A stretch of 64,000 bases of DNA from Ottelia alismoides (GCA_037367405.1 JAZKJV010000600.1:1674001-1738000), one strand, 5' to 3'; shown: positions 10,980 through 23,913, numbered from the stretch's first letter. The notes: generated from the sequence alone by a model not told the origin. Numbers and translations are program-made.

Positions 10980-12430
10980 TTTAATCCAGGAATTTGACCC
11001 AAAAGGAAGGAGATTCATTAGCTCGTTATTTTGAAATTCATGATAAACCTGGAGTCGAAAATGTGGTGGCTGATCACTTATCAAGACTACTAGAGCTAGA
11101 CATTCCTGAGCAACACATATTGCCAATCATAGGGACTTTTTTAGATGAGGCAATTCTGTCAGTCACCTTTCTCTCATGGTTCATCGATATTGTGAATTAT
11201 CTTGTATCCAAGAGAAAACCACAAGACTGACCAAAGCTGAAAGCCAACAAATTTCTCTCAGATATTCATTTCTATCAGTGGGAGGATCCCTTATCTCTTT
11301 CGCGAGGGGCAGATTGCATCTGAAGGAGGTGCATTCCTCAAGAGGAAGTCCAAAGTGTCCTCGAGCATTGTCATGCCCAAGAAGCAGGAGAGGACACTAC
11401 CTTGGGAGAAGAACGTCAGCAAAAATTCTCTAATGCGGCCTTTGGTGGCCGACTCTATTCAAAGACGGAGAAGATACATTGATTGTCAAATATTAGGGAC
11501 ACTATTGGAATGAGAGACATGATGCCATTGAAATACATTCAGATATCAAATGTTTTTGACACTTGGGGCATTGATTTCATGGGCCCATTCCCCAACAATT
11601 AGGGTCTCGAGTATATTCTGCTTGTTGTCAATTGCATGAGCCATTGGGTGGAGGCTATCCCAACCTAGCCACCGACAGTCGCATCGTCTGTCTGTTTTTG
11701 AGGAAAAAACATCATAACACAGTTTGGGATCCTCAAAATTCTTATATCATATAGGATAGCCATTTCATCAACAGAGATGTGATGAAGCTAACTCAGGAAT
11801 TTTGCATCGAATATCATGTTGCCTCTCCATGCCACCCACAGTCTAATGGCCTGGACGAATGTTCAAATAGAGATATAAAGATAATTCTGTAGAAACTTGT
11901 GCATCTTGACAAGAAAAATTGGCCACAGTTGCTTGACTCAGTACTTTGGTCCTATCAAGCCGCCTACAAGTCACCTCTAGGAATGTCTCCTTATCGCCTA
12001 GTGTATGACAAGCCATGCCATTTGCCATAGAAATCATTCATAAATCTCTATGGGCAATTAACGTATGTAATTTGGATTCCAAGAAGATAAGAAATAACAT
12101 AAAAATGGACCTGAATTCGACTTCTCGAATTCCGTGAGTATTCATACGACAACAACTAGATATGCAAGGAGAAGGTCAAGAAGTGGCACGACAAGCACAT
12201 CCACCGCAAGACTTTTGAACCGAGTCAGAAGGTTTGGTTGCTCAAACTATTCCTAGGGAAGTTGAAAAGCAAGTGAACTGGGCCATTCATATTAAGGCAT
12301 GTGTGTGACAATGGAAGCATCATGATATCCGGAATGTCGGTTGATGTACAACCATTTGTAATCAATGGAAAGTTACTTAATCCTTATCTTGGACATGATA
12401 CGTTTATGTCCGTGGTTGATTTAGTGTAGG
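10980..12430 (+). pseudogene. Ty3/gypsy pol remnant (RNase H end and integrase)
   Basis: The RNase H/connection end reads DKPGVENVVADHLSRLLELD at about 11046-11102. Then comes a CHAQEAGGHY zinc-finger relic and the integrase core motif VFDTWGIDFMGPFP near 11550-11590. It continues with DSHFINRDVMKL, ECSNRDIKIIL-like sequence, WPQLLDSVLWSYQAAYKSPLGMSPYRLVY near 11920-12006, and a C-terminal KWHDKHIHRKTFEPSQKVWLL. This resembles plant Athila/Tat-type gypsy polymerases. Many stops and shifts leave it dead. Protease and the catalytic reverse transcriptase are not seen upstream. Confidence 0.83.
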
Positions 12431-12579
12431 TGGTCTATGATGAAGAATTCACAACCGCAACATCAATATAATCAGACGATACCGCCAAAAATATTTTTGA
12501 TGAGTTAATCTTTTTCTTCTTTTATTATTTTCATTTTCATTCTTCAAATTCTTTCTTTTGTGCTACTCTCACCCCATTC

Positions 12580-12990
12580 ATCTATGCTATACTTGGGATA
12601 TGCTTCATCCTGAGTAATGGGGGGGGCGGGGGTGAGCACCCTCGGATTATTCATTTTTTGACCCCTCACATGTCTCCTCAACTCTTGATAATCTTTCTAT
12701 ACTTAGGGATATTTCACCCTAAGTATTGGGGGAGACAGGATGAGCCAATGATTTCTTGATTAATTTATTTGTTCCAACCCCAACCCTCCTTGCATGAAGA
12801 ATGCAGTCTGTTATACTTAGAATTACTTGATCCTAAGTATAGGGGGGACAATTGACTTCTATTCTTTATTGGGTCAATGTAGTATAATCTCCTCTATACT
12901 TAGTATGAGTTATGCCTTCCTTTTATCTTCGATATGTGAGAACATAGCTCAATCTAAGTATAAGGGGTCAATATATACTCTATATATATT
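12580..12990 (+). repeat. repeated hairpin/G-run blocks downstream of gypsy pol
   Basis: Four imperfect blocks of a CTATACTTAGGG-like arm, 10-40 bases, then a CCTAAGTATTGGGGG-like arm occur at about 12586-12632, 12700-12735, 12810-12850 and 12893-12970. Each could form a small stem, and each ends in a G run resembling a polypurine tract. They lie in the non-coding stretch after pol that Athila/Tat elements characteristically carry. Confidence 0.6.
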
Positions 12991-15900
12991 ATCCATAACT
13001 CGTACTTTTGTATCTTCAATAAGTATGGTTAAACTTCATTTAAATAATCATAAAGGAATTACTTGTATAAAATTCACTAAAACTCTTTATATAGCGATTA
13101 ATAAATAGGGTAAAAATATTTTGCAAAATATTTGGAAAATGGTTTGAAATCTTTTTAGAAATCTTTTGAAGACTGTTTGAAAAATATTTTGTAAAACATT
13201 TTCAACCTTTATAAAAATATTTTATTTATAAAATTTCTTTTCTTTGTGTGAAATAAAATATTTTGAAAATCTATTTGCAAAATGGTTTAAAAAATAGTCT
13301 GAAAAATCTATACTTACTGTTTGAAAAATCCATACAAAGTGATTTTCAAATTTTGTAAAAGCTTTGCAAAAATTATTTTCCAAATTAGTTTGTAAAAACA
13401 AAGTTTTCAAAATGTCTGCAAAAATCTTTTCAAACGATTTCGAGAGACTATGTACATGATCCAAACTAATAAAAATAAATAGTATATAAATAATTAAGTA
13501 TATGTAAATACCTCCTGTAAAATCCTAAACCCTAACTTTTTGTAAATAATAAGATGCATTTCTATGTAAATATATGTACCTATTTCTTTTTCCAAAAAAA
13601 TGTCTTCAGAATTTCCTAAAAAATGCAAAATAAATTCCAAAAACATATGCAAAAATCTTTTTTTCTAAAAATTGCATAACAACTTGCAAAACTTTTAAAA
13701 ATCTATAAAAAGTTCAAATCGGAAAATTGTTTCAGAAAAATGTTATCTTGCATTGTAAATAGAATTCCCATTTTTCTGAATAACTTAGACTATTTAACGA
13801 GTCCAAATAAAGTCTGAAGATTTGAGCTTGGAGTTGACCTTAATGCACTTAATTTTAGAGGTACCCATTGAGGACTATAAGTGGAGATATTTCAGGTCAC
13901 CTTGATTTAATTCTTTAGATTCCATGAGACTATGTTCACGAGTCAATTCAATGTGCCTAAATCGAACTCTTCATATCATCCGCAAGACTCTTGAGACAAT
14001 GACTTGATTGGAAACCTCACACCTAGCACCTAGCTCAGCTCAGATGGATAGTTGAAAATCATAAAGTCTAAATCGGGATGATGCAAGGCTACTTCGTCAA
14101 GGGTGGCTTAGGAATCATTCCTGGAGATTGCAAACACATGTACTCTAACCCACTGCTTTTGATAACAATGCTATCTAAAATTAGAGATAGACTGAAACAA
14201 TGCTTCGGATGAGGAAAGGTCCACACGCAACTTTTTCCAAGACCCCAAAAAAGTGGGTGGACAAAAGATGTTATATCCATTGGGACACAAACAAGAACGC
14301 AGAAGTTATGCAAAGTCAAAGAAAGTATCCAAAGAAGCCTACACCCAAAATTTCACAAAAATTTGAGCTTCGAAAAAAGCCTGCTTCTTGATGAATAATT
14401 GATTACACTGACCGTCTTCGCAAGGGAATGGAGAGTACACTACTCCATTCCCACTTCTCTTACCATTCTCCTAACGTCTTACCCCATTCGGTTGTAAAAG
14501 ATCAGGAGCACCTGACCTTAAAAGGGAATTTTTGTCTCCATGAAGACGAGTTATTAGAAAGAGCAAACATCTCGATAGTTTGATGGTTTTGTCTAGGAAG
14601 AACTGAACAATTTCACACAAATGGTTCTATCATTTCGAGGTAACAAGAGTATGCAACTGAGAGGATGGTTTTGACCTGGTTATGAATTGGACTGGATAAT
14701 AGGAGTACGGAACCTAAGGGTTGTTATGTCACACTTCCTGACTTCTACATGGTTCTAAACACACCACTGATCCAAAGGTTTTCTCTGAGTTCCAAACTTT
14801 GACTTTATTAAGACAAGTTTAAAAGTCGAAAATGATTCCAAGTTATTTCCTTTTCTTTTCTTTATTTTCTTTTCTACACTTATAGGTATAAGTGTTTGCT
14901 AGGGACTAGCAAAGGCAAGTATAAGAGGGTGATGATTCCTCATATAGTCAACTTTATTCTTTGATTTTATACTTTAAACCCTAGCGAAATGCATGTATAA
15001 AACATTGATTTGCCAAAATAAATACTATGTAAGTTGTACAAAATACTGTAGAAAATATTGTATAAACACTACATTTATTGCCAAAAAAAGAATAAAGAAA
15101 AGAAAAAGAATTGAGATACCATAGGTGTTGAGTGGCCCTAGTCCCGAGACTCGGTCATCATAATGACTTAGTCCACATGGAATAAAGTAGGGAGAAATAG
15201 GGCGACGGATTGTACAGAAAACACGGTCGGAGAACCCAACAAAATAGGCCAATAATAACCTTTTAGGACCTATTTTATTCTTTATTATTTATTAATCAAA
15301 TCAATAAATGTGGTACAAAAAAGTTGTAGATAAAAATACAAATAAAATTATAAAATTTATTTCATAGAAAACAATTTACAATGTATCTTTTATACAATAA
15401 ATAAAAAGCCAAAACCCAAACTTCCCAGACCCATATCTCCTAAAAAAACTCAAAACACATAAAAATCACCTCTAATTGTATATATAACTTTTAATAATAT
15501 ATTTAATGAAGGTAGTTTCATTCAATTTAGAGTTAAGTTGTGAAAGTTAGGTTTTGGATCCCTATTGTATAGTTCACATGAAATAAAGTATTTATTTTAG
15601 GTATTCCTTATCATTTTTATATATTTTTTTACAATTTTGTAAATATTATGTATAACATATGTACATGTTTAAGAGGACTAAAACCATAAAGAAAACATAA
15701 AAACAAAATAAGTATACAAAATACATGAATGAAATACCTATACTTTTATCTATATAATGTATAGCCCTATTTATTTAAGTGTACATATTATATCAAAAAA
15801 TAAAATAAAAATATATTTATGTACATTTAAATAGGTTATAAATATACAAAATAGGTTTATAAAATAATAAAATAATAAAATATAAAATAAAAATAAAATA

Positions 15901-16886
15901 CATAAAATATAGATGAATATACATATAATTGTACATGCAAAAGGTAACATACAATAAAATACCTCGAAAAAAATAAATAAAATTAGGCATTAAATACTAC
16001 ATAAAATTAGGAATATTTTTTATGTTTTTAATAAAAAATAGTTAATTAGTATACTATTTTTTATTCATTTTCCAAGGCATTTCTACCTTCGAATTTCCTG
16101 GTTGGTCCACGTGGACCAACCAGGTGCGAGACTTTGTTGACCTAGGGTCAACTGTTCAGCCTCCTTCTGATTTCTATTAGAAACTTCACGAGAGCGCCAC
16201 TTTGTCAATTTATCTTGCCTCCATCCTTCACCCTTTGACCTCAAGACCTCCACCATTGTGTAGCCCAATTTCCCATGATCTTCGACCATGCTCGAATCCC
16301 CACCAACTGACTCACCGTTGCACGCCATCCATCCTCGAAACTCCTTGAAAATTTATCTATAAATATGCCCCCATTTTGCCTTTCACTTTTTGATCGCTCT
16401 TTAGCCGAGTTTAACCCATCATGTCACCACCAAAAGCTTCTCGTTCATGACAGGAATGTGAAGCCTCGATCTACAATGAGGAAGAACGGTCGAAGTTGCG
16501 CATCCAGCCACCTCCGGTGTCCCGCCATCGACGTTCTGCTCCTGGCCTTCTCAGTCGGTTGAGCCCCATTTCCTGTCATTTTTTGTTAGTTCAGATTTTA
16601 ATTCTGCCCTTAGTGAATTGTTTAATCCAGTAGATTAGGGTTAAGTAGAAAATTCCCATTTGGCCTAAAGCTCTAGCTCAAGGACTGATTCATCGTGATT
16701 TACCTTGTAATCCATCTCGCTGATCACCCCACTTCAACCCTCGATGTATTCTCCATTTCATCCACTCGTTCTCCCCTTTGATTCATCCATAAATCGAAGA
16801 GATCAAAGTCTCCCTTCTTATGTATAGCCGGAGCCTCATCGCCTCCATCATCCACGCAACCCCTGCTGCCCTTTTTGGGCCGAGAG
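12991..16886. other. AT-rich repetitive sequence, no gene seen
   Basis: 13100-13760 is made of reiterated AAAATATTTTG/CAAAAATCTTTT-type words, probably the decayed tail of the gypsy element. 15240-16080 is extremely AT-rich. Small ORFs at 14200-14391 and 16083-16328 have no recognisable product. Confidence 0.45.
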
Positions 16887-18134
16887 TAGGGATGCAAATG
16901 GATACGGTAATATTCATATTCGTTCATATTTGTATTCATTTTTAAGAGGATATGGTTTTATTTTTTAGAACATGCGAATATGAATGTGAATACGAATATT
17001 CTAAACGAATTTTTTACAGTTTTGAATCCGAATCCAAATCTTGATTTGATGAATGCGAATACGAATATGAAAAAAATGAATCTGATTAAGAATACAAATA
17101 TTTGTGTTATATATTTAATATTTTAAAATATAATTATGTAATATCCCAAATCCCCTGCCCCCAAACCCCAACGCCCTCTTTCTTCCCCGCAAGGTCGCCC
17201 CCTGCCTCCCCCTGACCTCCTCCTCCTCCTGCCAACTGACCACCACCTCCCCTGCCAACCTTCGCCTCCCCCTGTGCCCTCTGCCTCCCTTGCCACTCCC
17301 TGCACTCTTTGCCTCCCTCGCCTCCCCTTGCGCCCTATGCTACCCTGCCTCCCCCACTGTCCTGCCTCCCCCATGGGGCCCTTCGCCTCCCCTGATCCCT
17401 CCGCACCTGCGCCATCCACCTCCCCCGCTACCCCCGCCTTCCACTGCGGCCCTCCGCCTCCCCTTGCTCCCTCTGCCCCCTACTCCCTCCATCTTCCCCG
17501 CTACCCCTTCTCCTGCCGCCTTGCCCTCCCCCTACACCCTCCCCTCCCCTACCCAACCTCTCACCGCCACTACTCAACCTCCCTCTGCCTCCCCCTACAT
17601 CCTCCTTCGCCTCCCTCATTGCCTTCGCTCAACCTCTAATGATGCTCGGTCTCCTTATTGGCATTTTCGAGAATCTTGTTTGTGAGATCCATCATTCATC
17701 AATGTTATTTTTCTCTATGGATGTTGTTTCCATTCTCAATTCTATGTGGACTTTTCATCTAACTGGTGCATCTTAAATTCTACATTGTATCCAACCTCTC
17801 TCTACCGTAACCACAACCTCTCTCCGTCGTAGGTGCAACCTCCCTCTTAATTACAACCACAGTCGATATGGTATAACATCTTAGATTCATAATCTTGTAA
17901 TGTTAATTCCTAGAATAATCATATACATTTTTATTTATAATTCTTTATTACAATATTTATTTGGATATTCGTATTCGTTCGTAAAAGATTCGTATTTGTA
18001 TTCGTATTTTAAAGATATATATCATTTTTTACATTCATATAATATTCATATTCTTATTCGTATTCATAAAATAATATGAATATGGTTACGGTATGACATG
18101 AATTCACATTCATATTCGTCCGTTTGCATCCCTA
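16887..18134 (+). mobile_element. 1,248-bp hAT-type element, non-autonomous, near-perfect 8-bp TSD
   Basis: Terminal inverted repeats read TAGGGATGCAAATGGA on the left and TAGGGATGCAAACGGA on the right (complement). Flanks are GCCGAGAG (16879-16886) and GACGAGAG (18135-18142), an 8-bp duplication with one difference. Both subterminal regions are built from CGAATATGAAT/ATTCGTATTCG words. The centre is a foreign-looking C-rich block at 17150-17640. No transposase is present. Confidence 0.9.
17150..17640 (+). repeat. polypyrimidine degenerate minisatellite inside the hAT element
   Basis: Nearly 500 bases are dominated by CCTCCCC/GCCTCCCCCTG-type units of about 12-15 bases, with almost all purines on the minus strand. 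Proline/serine-rich open frames on the plus strand and Gly/Arg frames on the minus strand are composition artefacts. The block is sharply bounded by AT-rich MITE sequence. Confidence 0.8.
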
Positions 18135-20202
18135 GACGAGAGCATTTCTCTCGAGCAGTGTAACATCTGCGTTTAAGAAACAAGCCTCGTGGAGGGTATG
18201 GGATCGCCTAGAAGACCTCCAAGTTGCACTTGAAGGAGAGACCCTCCAGGTCCACCATTGACATACCTCGCCCGACCTTGAATCCCACCTATAGGCGCGG
18301 AGGGGATCCATGAAGATGAAGCACCCGTCAGAGTGGCAAACGGAGCTCCACTTGTGAGGAATCAAGAAATCAAAGTTGGAGGAGCTTTGTTCTTCCCTGG
18401 TTCATCAAACCCCTTCACCGACCGTCAGATGAAGAACACGACCTAGATCTAATATGGGTCGTCTAGTTAAATCGAAGGGGTACGTATTGCGAGCCACCCG
18501 ATCTGCCACATGTTGCACGAAGGACGGTTTGATCCAAGTCACTTAAGTTGGTATATTTATAAGACACCCTATGCCATTTTTTATATTTAAACGATTATGT
18601 AAATCTTCTATATAGTTTAAAAAGCATTGGAGTAATTGCATGTAACCCCATGAACTACTTTATATTGCACTTTTGTCCTCAACTACATCACCTCACGTGG
18701 CAGGCCACACTTGGGCAAATTATGTGTATACCCCCGCACCTTTTGTAGTTTTATTTTAATAAAAAAACTTTGAATATTAGGTATAAATTTCCGAGTTATT
18801 TGCATTGTGCATCCCCAATTTGTTTTTAATTGCAATATGCCCCTACCAGTTCAATAATTTTTGTGTATGTTTCTATTTATTAAAAATAACATCCGTGCTC
18901 CAAAAATTCTCAAAAAAATCATCGAGTTCCTGTTTGCTTGTAGTTTCACATTATAATTTTAGAATAGCATTTTAGAACATTTCCCTATTTTAAAAAAAGT
19001 GCTCAGATATTCCATGTTCGCCTTAAAAAGTACAAAAAATTTTAAAATTGTGTTTAAAATTTCCCAAACATAGTGTGTGTTTATTATAGTATCTAGTACT
19101 CCAAGACCAAAAATCCCTAAAAAAGGAAAAGAAAATTAAAAAATAAAAAGCTCTAAAATCTTTTATAAAATTCTAAAAAATTCTCAAAAAATCCAAAAGT
19201 ACCATTTTTTGTTATGTATTTTTTATAGTATATATTATTAAGTAAAAATAGTTTTGGAAACTTCTGACTTTATTTTCTATTTTTAATTTCCAAAATAATT
19301 CGACATATTGATTTAATCCTTGATCTGGGATATTTTGACTTTAAAAATCTCTAAAAATTAGTAAAATTAACTAAAAAATCATAAAAATAGTAAAAAATAT
19401 CTAAAACGCCAAAATATTTGATTTTACCATTTTGATTATTTTTACTTATATTTATAAACTAATTACCCTATAAAGTATCATATGTCTATATACATTAATA
19501 TATAAGCTATAATATTATTTATTACTATAAATATTTTATAACTTTATTATAATAAAAAATATTAAAAAAAGAAGAAGGTACATATATCATTTAAACCCAC
19601 TTCTTTGATTATTTGTGTGCATACATATATACATTTATGCATATATTATTTATTCATTATTTATTTATTTATAAATAATATTAAATACTACACCGTCGTG
19701 CTTCCTTTGTTCGACACTCTATTCTACTTGTCACTATACACATTTATTTATAAGATTTATAATAAATTTTGATTCACACATGTTTATTCATTGATTGATA
19801 TCTATTGCGTGGGTTGATTGTTGATTTCATCGCTTGATCTAGTGAGTGGTCGTCACATCGACTGCGTTCCCGCCTTCCGAGGAATGCAAGATCCTCCTCG
19901 CTTGATCTATACGAAACTTTAATATTCAGAACTCAAAATAAAATAATATATTTTTACATTAATAAATTTATTTAAAATTCAATTTGAGTTCCATTTCAAA
20001 CCTTTTACAATGAATTGAAGTGGGATCTGAATTGGAAGGTATTCCACTGCCACCCCTATTTTCATCAAACATCTGTAGCTACGTGAAAAAGCAGCCGAAA
20101 GCAAAGCCCTAGTACCGTTCACCGTAACTCCCCCAGGCCCAGTTGAACGCTCACCCCCATCGAAGAGCTTACCCCAGCCGACGCCCCGCCCTGGCGCCGG
20201 CA
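18135..20202. other. NAGK upstream region; no gene seen
   Basis: 18143-18560 is moderately GC-rich with a 77-codon minus ORF of no recognisable family. 18600-19980 is very AT-rich. About 20040-20202 is the likely NAGK promoter and leader. I could not assign a TATA box with confidence. Confidence 0.4.
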
Positions 20203-21203
20203 ATGTCGCTCTCCTGCAGAGCCCCCTCCTTCTCGCACCTCGCCCCCACCCCGACCCTCAGCAAACCCCAACTACCGAGACGCCCCTGCAACCTCAAGTG
20301 CTCCCCTCTGCTCGCAGCAGCAGCAGCAGCAGCAGCGACATCCTCCTCGTCCTCGTCTCAGACCCGCGTGGATATCCTCTCGGAGTCTCTCCCCTTCATC
20401 CAGCGCTTCCGCGGCAAGACCATCGTCGTCAAGTACGGCGGCGCCGCCATGACCTCCCCGGACCTCCAGTCCTCCGTCGTCAACGACCTCGTCCTCCTCT
20501 CCTGCGTCGGCCTTCGCCCCGTACTCGTCCACGGCGGCGGCCCCGAGATCAACTCCTGGCTCTCCCGCCTCGGCATCCGCCCCCAGTTCCTCAACGGCCT
20601 CCGCGTCACCGACTCCCAAACCATGGAGGTCGTCGAGATGGTCCTCGTCGGCAAGGTCAACAAGTCCCTCGTCTCCCTCATCAACCAAGCCGGCGCCACC
20701 GCCGTCGGCCTCTGCGGCAAGGACGCTCGCCTCCTCACCGCCCGCCCCGCCCCCGATTCTGCCTCCCTCGGCTTCGTCGGTGACATCGCCGCGGTCGACC
20801 CTGCCATCCTCTCCCCCATTATCCTCTCCGGCCACATCCCCGTCATCGCCTCCGTCGCCGCTGATGCCTCCGGTCAGGCCTACAACATCAATGCTGACAC
20901 TGCCGCCGGAGAGATCGCTGCTGCTGTCGGCGCGGAGAAGCTGATCCTGCTCACTGACGTAGCGGGATTCTCGAGGACAGGAACGATCCCGGAAGCCTCG
21001 TGAAGGAGATCAGCATAAAGGGGGTGAAGAGGATGGTGGATGAAGGGAAGGTTGCCGGGGGGATGATTCCTAAGGTGAGCTGCTGCGTGAGGTCGCTCGC
21101 GCAGGGCGTTCGAACTGCGAGTATCATAGATGGCCGGGTGCCGCATTCGCTGCTGCTGGAGATCCTGACGGACGAGGGCGCAGGGACGATGATCACGGGC
21201 TGA
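20203..21203 (+). CDS. NAGK: Acetylglutamate kinase, chloroplastic, with a one-base frameshift
   Basis: NAGK phosphorylates N-acetyl-L-glutamate in plastids, the controlled step of arginine/ornithine synthesis, and is relieved from arginine inhibition by PII. The ATG at 20203 was chosen because the frame upstream has no ATG and this start gives [17 protein letters not shown], a Ser/Ala-rich transit peptide with a GCA repeat. Family motifs are KYGG (about residues 77-80), VHGGGPE (110-116), NGLRVT (131-136) and NINAD (228-232). After LTDVAG, near 20964-20966, one G is missing. The current frame ends in a stop at 21001-21003. The +1 frame restores a gapless C-terminus ([43 protein letters not shown]) ending at 21203. 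Restored length would be 333 residues, normal for plants. There is no intron, as in Arabidopsis. GC3 is very high compared with the flanks. The indel could be an assembly error or a recent mutation. Confidence 0.93.
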
Positions 21204-23135
21204 TTTCTTTTTTAGGTAATCTCCTGCTTCTCCTGTTATTTATTTCCAAATAAATTTATGCACTGGAATTGAACTGGTGGGAGGAGTGAGCAAGTTTTAA
21301 GGTATGTATGTTTCCGTAATGCTGCTTGATGTTTAACAAATGGGTTTGAGGCCATATTAGAGGTGATAAATGGCCTGAATAAAGTAGGATTTTTGTTGCA
21401 ACTTAATTTATTCTTATTAGCATCGATGTGAGAATTTCTATTCTGAGATCTAGACGCAGGTAGGTTACACGAATTTTTCACTGATGAGTTGATTACACAC
21501 TAATAAACGTATCATTTCTAATCAGTTTCTTGTCAGTATTGGGTTTCTGCCGAGAGAAATATATTGTGCATGTTATTTGAGTATTGGAAGAAAGAAAAAT
21601 TGGCAACACTTCCTCCATTAGGTTCCCCATGCTCCTGTCTAATTTAGTTGTCATGAGAAAAATATACGTATAAGTTTGATCCGTTATTTGCCTCCAGTAC
21701 TTTGTAGCATGGTAGATATGCGGCAAATGGCTCATGTTTGAATCAGTGCAATATGTACTCAACAAATGATCAGACTACAGAGGATGCATAATCTGAATGC
21801 ATAAGAGGTATACTCGTTGGAACAACTTCAATTAATTAATTATGTTTTTGGATCGGGAGCCTTTGTTTCCCTTGCATCCTAAAAGGCTAACTCCATGGTG
21901 AATCACCTTTCATAATCCTATTAATTATGAGCGGTGTGCCTTTGATGAGCAGTGGGGAAGGCCACGAATGATTTTGAAGTTCTTAACTTTTATCCCTCCT
22001 TTTTGTGGTGTTGCCTTTCCCTACCCCTACCCCATATTTTTTTGCAATGTACCCTTACCCCCATTACTTGCATCATGTAGCCACATCATTAACAAAATGT
22101 ACCTCTGGAGATCAATGGAAACTTTAAAATAGTCTCTTTTGAGGTGCCAATCTCTTTCCCCTATGGGTTGTACACGTCTTCTTGTTGTTTAGTTCTTATT
22201 TGAGTTTTTTAATGTTCCTACAATAATGCTTAGAGAATGCTATCTATAACGAATGATTGTGAATATCATTTTTAATAATGAATAGATTCTTTCTTTCACT
22301 CTATTTACAGTTCATTGAATTACTGATTTACAATGATGGAATATGACAATTAATTTTATTCAATTTAAATTTTTAAAAGAAGATGGGAAGCCCTATTCTC
22401 CTCCACATGGCATGCACTCGCTATGGAGTTGATGCGGGTGGAAGTAACTTGCATGTATCTAGCATATTTCTTTCTTGTGTTTGCACAACAACATAAAGGA
22501 GGCTTGAAAAGACGAGATGGAAACACTTATGGCATAATAATACTAACCATGGAGTGTGCAGAAGATCCCTGAGTCAATATTGACCTACATTCAGAGGTGT
22601 GATTACCAAGCATTTGTGCATCATGATGGACTAGGGAGCTCATAGGAGCAAGTAGTGTCTTCCAAGATTTTGATTACCACAGTTAAGAACAAGCATTTAT
22701 TGGCATGCAATCTTTATTGATGTCGGATGAACTCAATTTACTAGGAAATAAAGCGGATAGATGTGCATGAGCATAAAGATGCCAATGTGACCTTAGCTTA
22801 GATAGTCTACTTGATCCCAAGGATTGACAAGGCAACTGTAGGATCCTAGACAATGTTCTAATCAAGTCACGAGATGACTACATCAACGCTCATTTCCTGG
22901 TTTCTATTTATGCTTCCATTATAAGGAGTTTATACGAAAGGGGCATGTTTACAAACGAAAGCTTGCAATCTTTGGGAAACCACGTGCAACAAGTTAGGAG
23001 ACTGTCGATGGTTTACAAAAGGAGAACATCCAAGGGAGGTCATTGGAATGATTTCAACACACATGGAATTGAACATACATATAACGTTGCATAAATGCTT
23101 ATGCCATCTTCGTCCTTGTCCACATGTAGAAGGTA
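21204..23135. other. NAGK 3' flank; no gene seen
   Basis: The first few hundred bases presumably hold the NAGK 3' UTR. The remainder has only short shadow ORFs and no recognised repeat. Confidence 0.45.
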
Positions 23136-23411
23136 CCTACTTTTGTAGTGGGAAACATCTAGTAAGATTGATGTGATAAATAGCTAGTCCATGTCTGTTG
23201 TAGAAAATGAAGATAGCAGAAGTGTATCAGAGATACAACGAAGACAACAACAACAAAGCCTTTTCCCACATTAAGTAGGGAATGTGGAAAAAGGCTTTGT
23301 TGTTGTTGTTGTATCTTTGATGTGCTTCTGCTATCTTCATTTTCTACAACAAACATGGACTATCTATTTATTACATCAATCTTACTAGATGTTTCCCACT
23401 ACGAAAGTGGG
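23136..23411. repeat. near-perfect 276-bp inverted repeat (hairpin)
   Basis: The left arm (about 23136-23272) and right arm (about 23281-23411) are reverse complements with only a few mismatches and small indels, around an 8-base spacer AAGTAGGG. For example, GTGGGAAACATCTAGTAAG in the left arm matches CTTACTAGATGTTTCCCAC in the right. The inner 45 or so bases of each arm are a (CAA)n/(TTG)n tail with AAGCCTTTTCCCACATT, like plant SINE/RTE tails. It ends 8 bases before the first LTR of the array. Confidence 0.9.
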
Positions 23412-23419
23412 TTCCTTCT

Positions 23420-23913
23420 TGATGCAAATCAAAAATTTCGCAACGATGAAAAATAACTAATTGACGGTGGAAGAAATCGGAGGGGATAGGAGAGAAGTCT
23501 CGCCGAATGCGAGAGATTTGGGGAAGAGAATCGTGGAGATTGCGTGGAGGGAGGAGAGAGAAGGGGAGGAAATGAAATAAATTTCAATTAATTTCAACTT
23601 GAACTGTGTTAAACAAAAGACTACCATCCCCTTTATATAGGAGACTGGGATTACAAAAATAGAAATAAAATCAAAATTCAAATCCTAGCTTATCTTAATT
23701 TGGACTCTAAAAATCTCTAATCGATCAACTGTTAAATTTAATTGACTAACTAATTTGATATAAAATCATATACGATCTCTTTATTTAAAATAAAATTGCT
23801 TGGAGTCAATAAAACATAACATTAATTCGACTTTAATTAATGAACGAAAATTAAACCCTAGTTGCTAAATTTCAACGGATGAAAACCCTAATTGGCAGTC
23901 TTGCACTGCATCA
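23420..23913 (-). repeat. LTR a of the 23-32 kb array
   Basis: A 494-bp LTR bounded by TGATGCAA and CTGCATCA. On the minus strand it carries a TATATAAAGG box (plus-strand CCTTTATATAGG near 23629-23640). It is the leftmost and visibly most diverged of the four LTRs. The element runs on the minus strand, so this is a 3' LTR. Confidence 0.88.

Noticed and set aside
17274..17685. Pro/Ser-rich ORFs of 120-130 codons
   Set aside because: They arise from the polypyrimidine repeat block; equivalent Gly/Arg ORFs exist on the other strand.
20143..20202. NAGK start 60 bases upstream
   Set aside because: The codon there is TTG, not ATG. The first in-frame ATG is at 20203 and gives a typical transit peptide.
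20272..20846. Long minus-strand and alternate-frame ORFs of 160-190 codons over NAGK
   Set aside because: They are shadows of the GC3-rich NAGK frame; composition is biased and no domain is recognisable.
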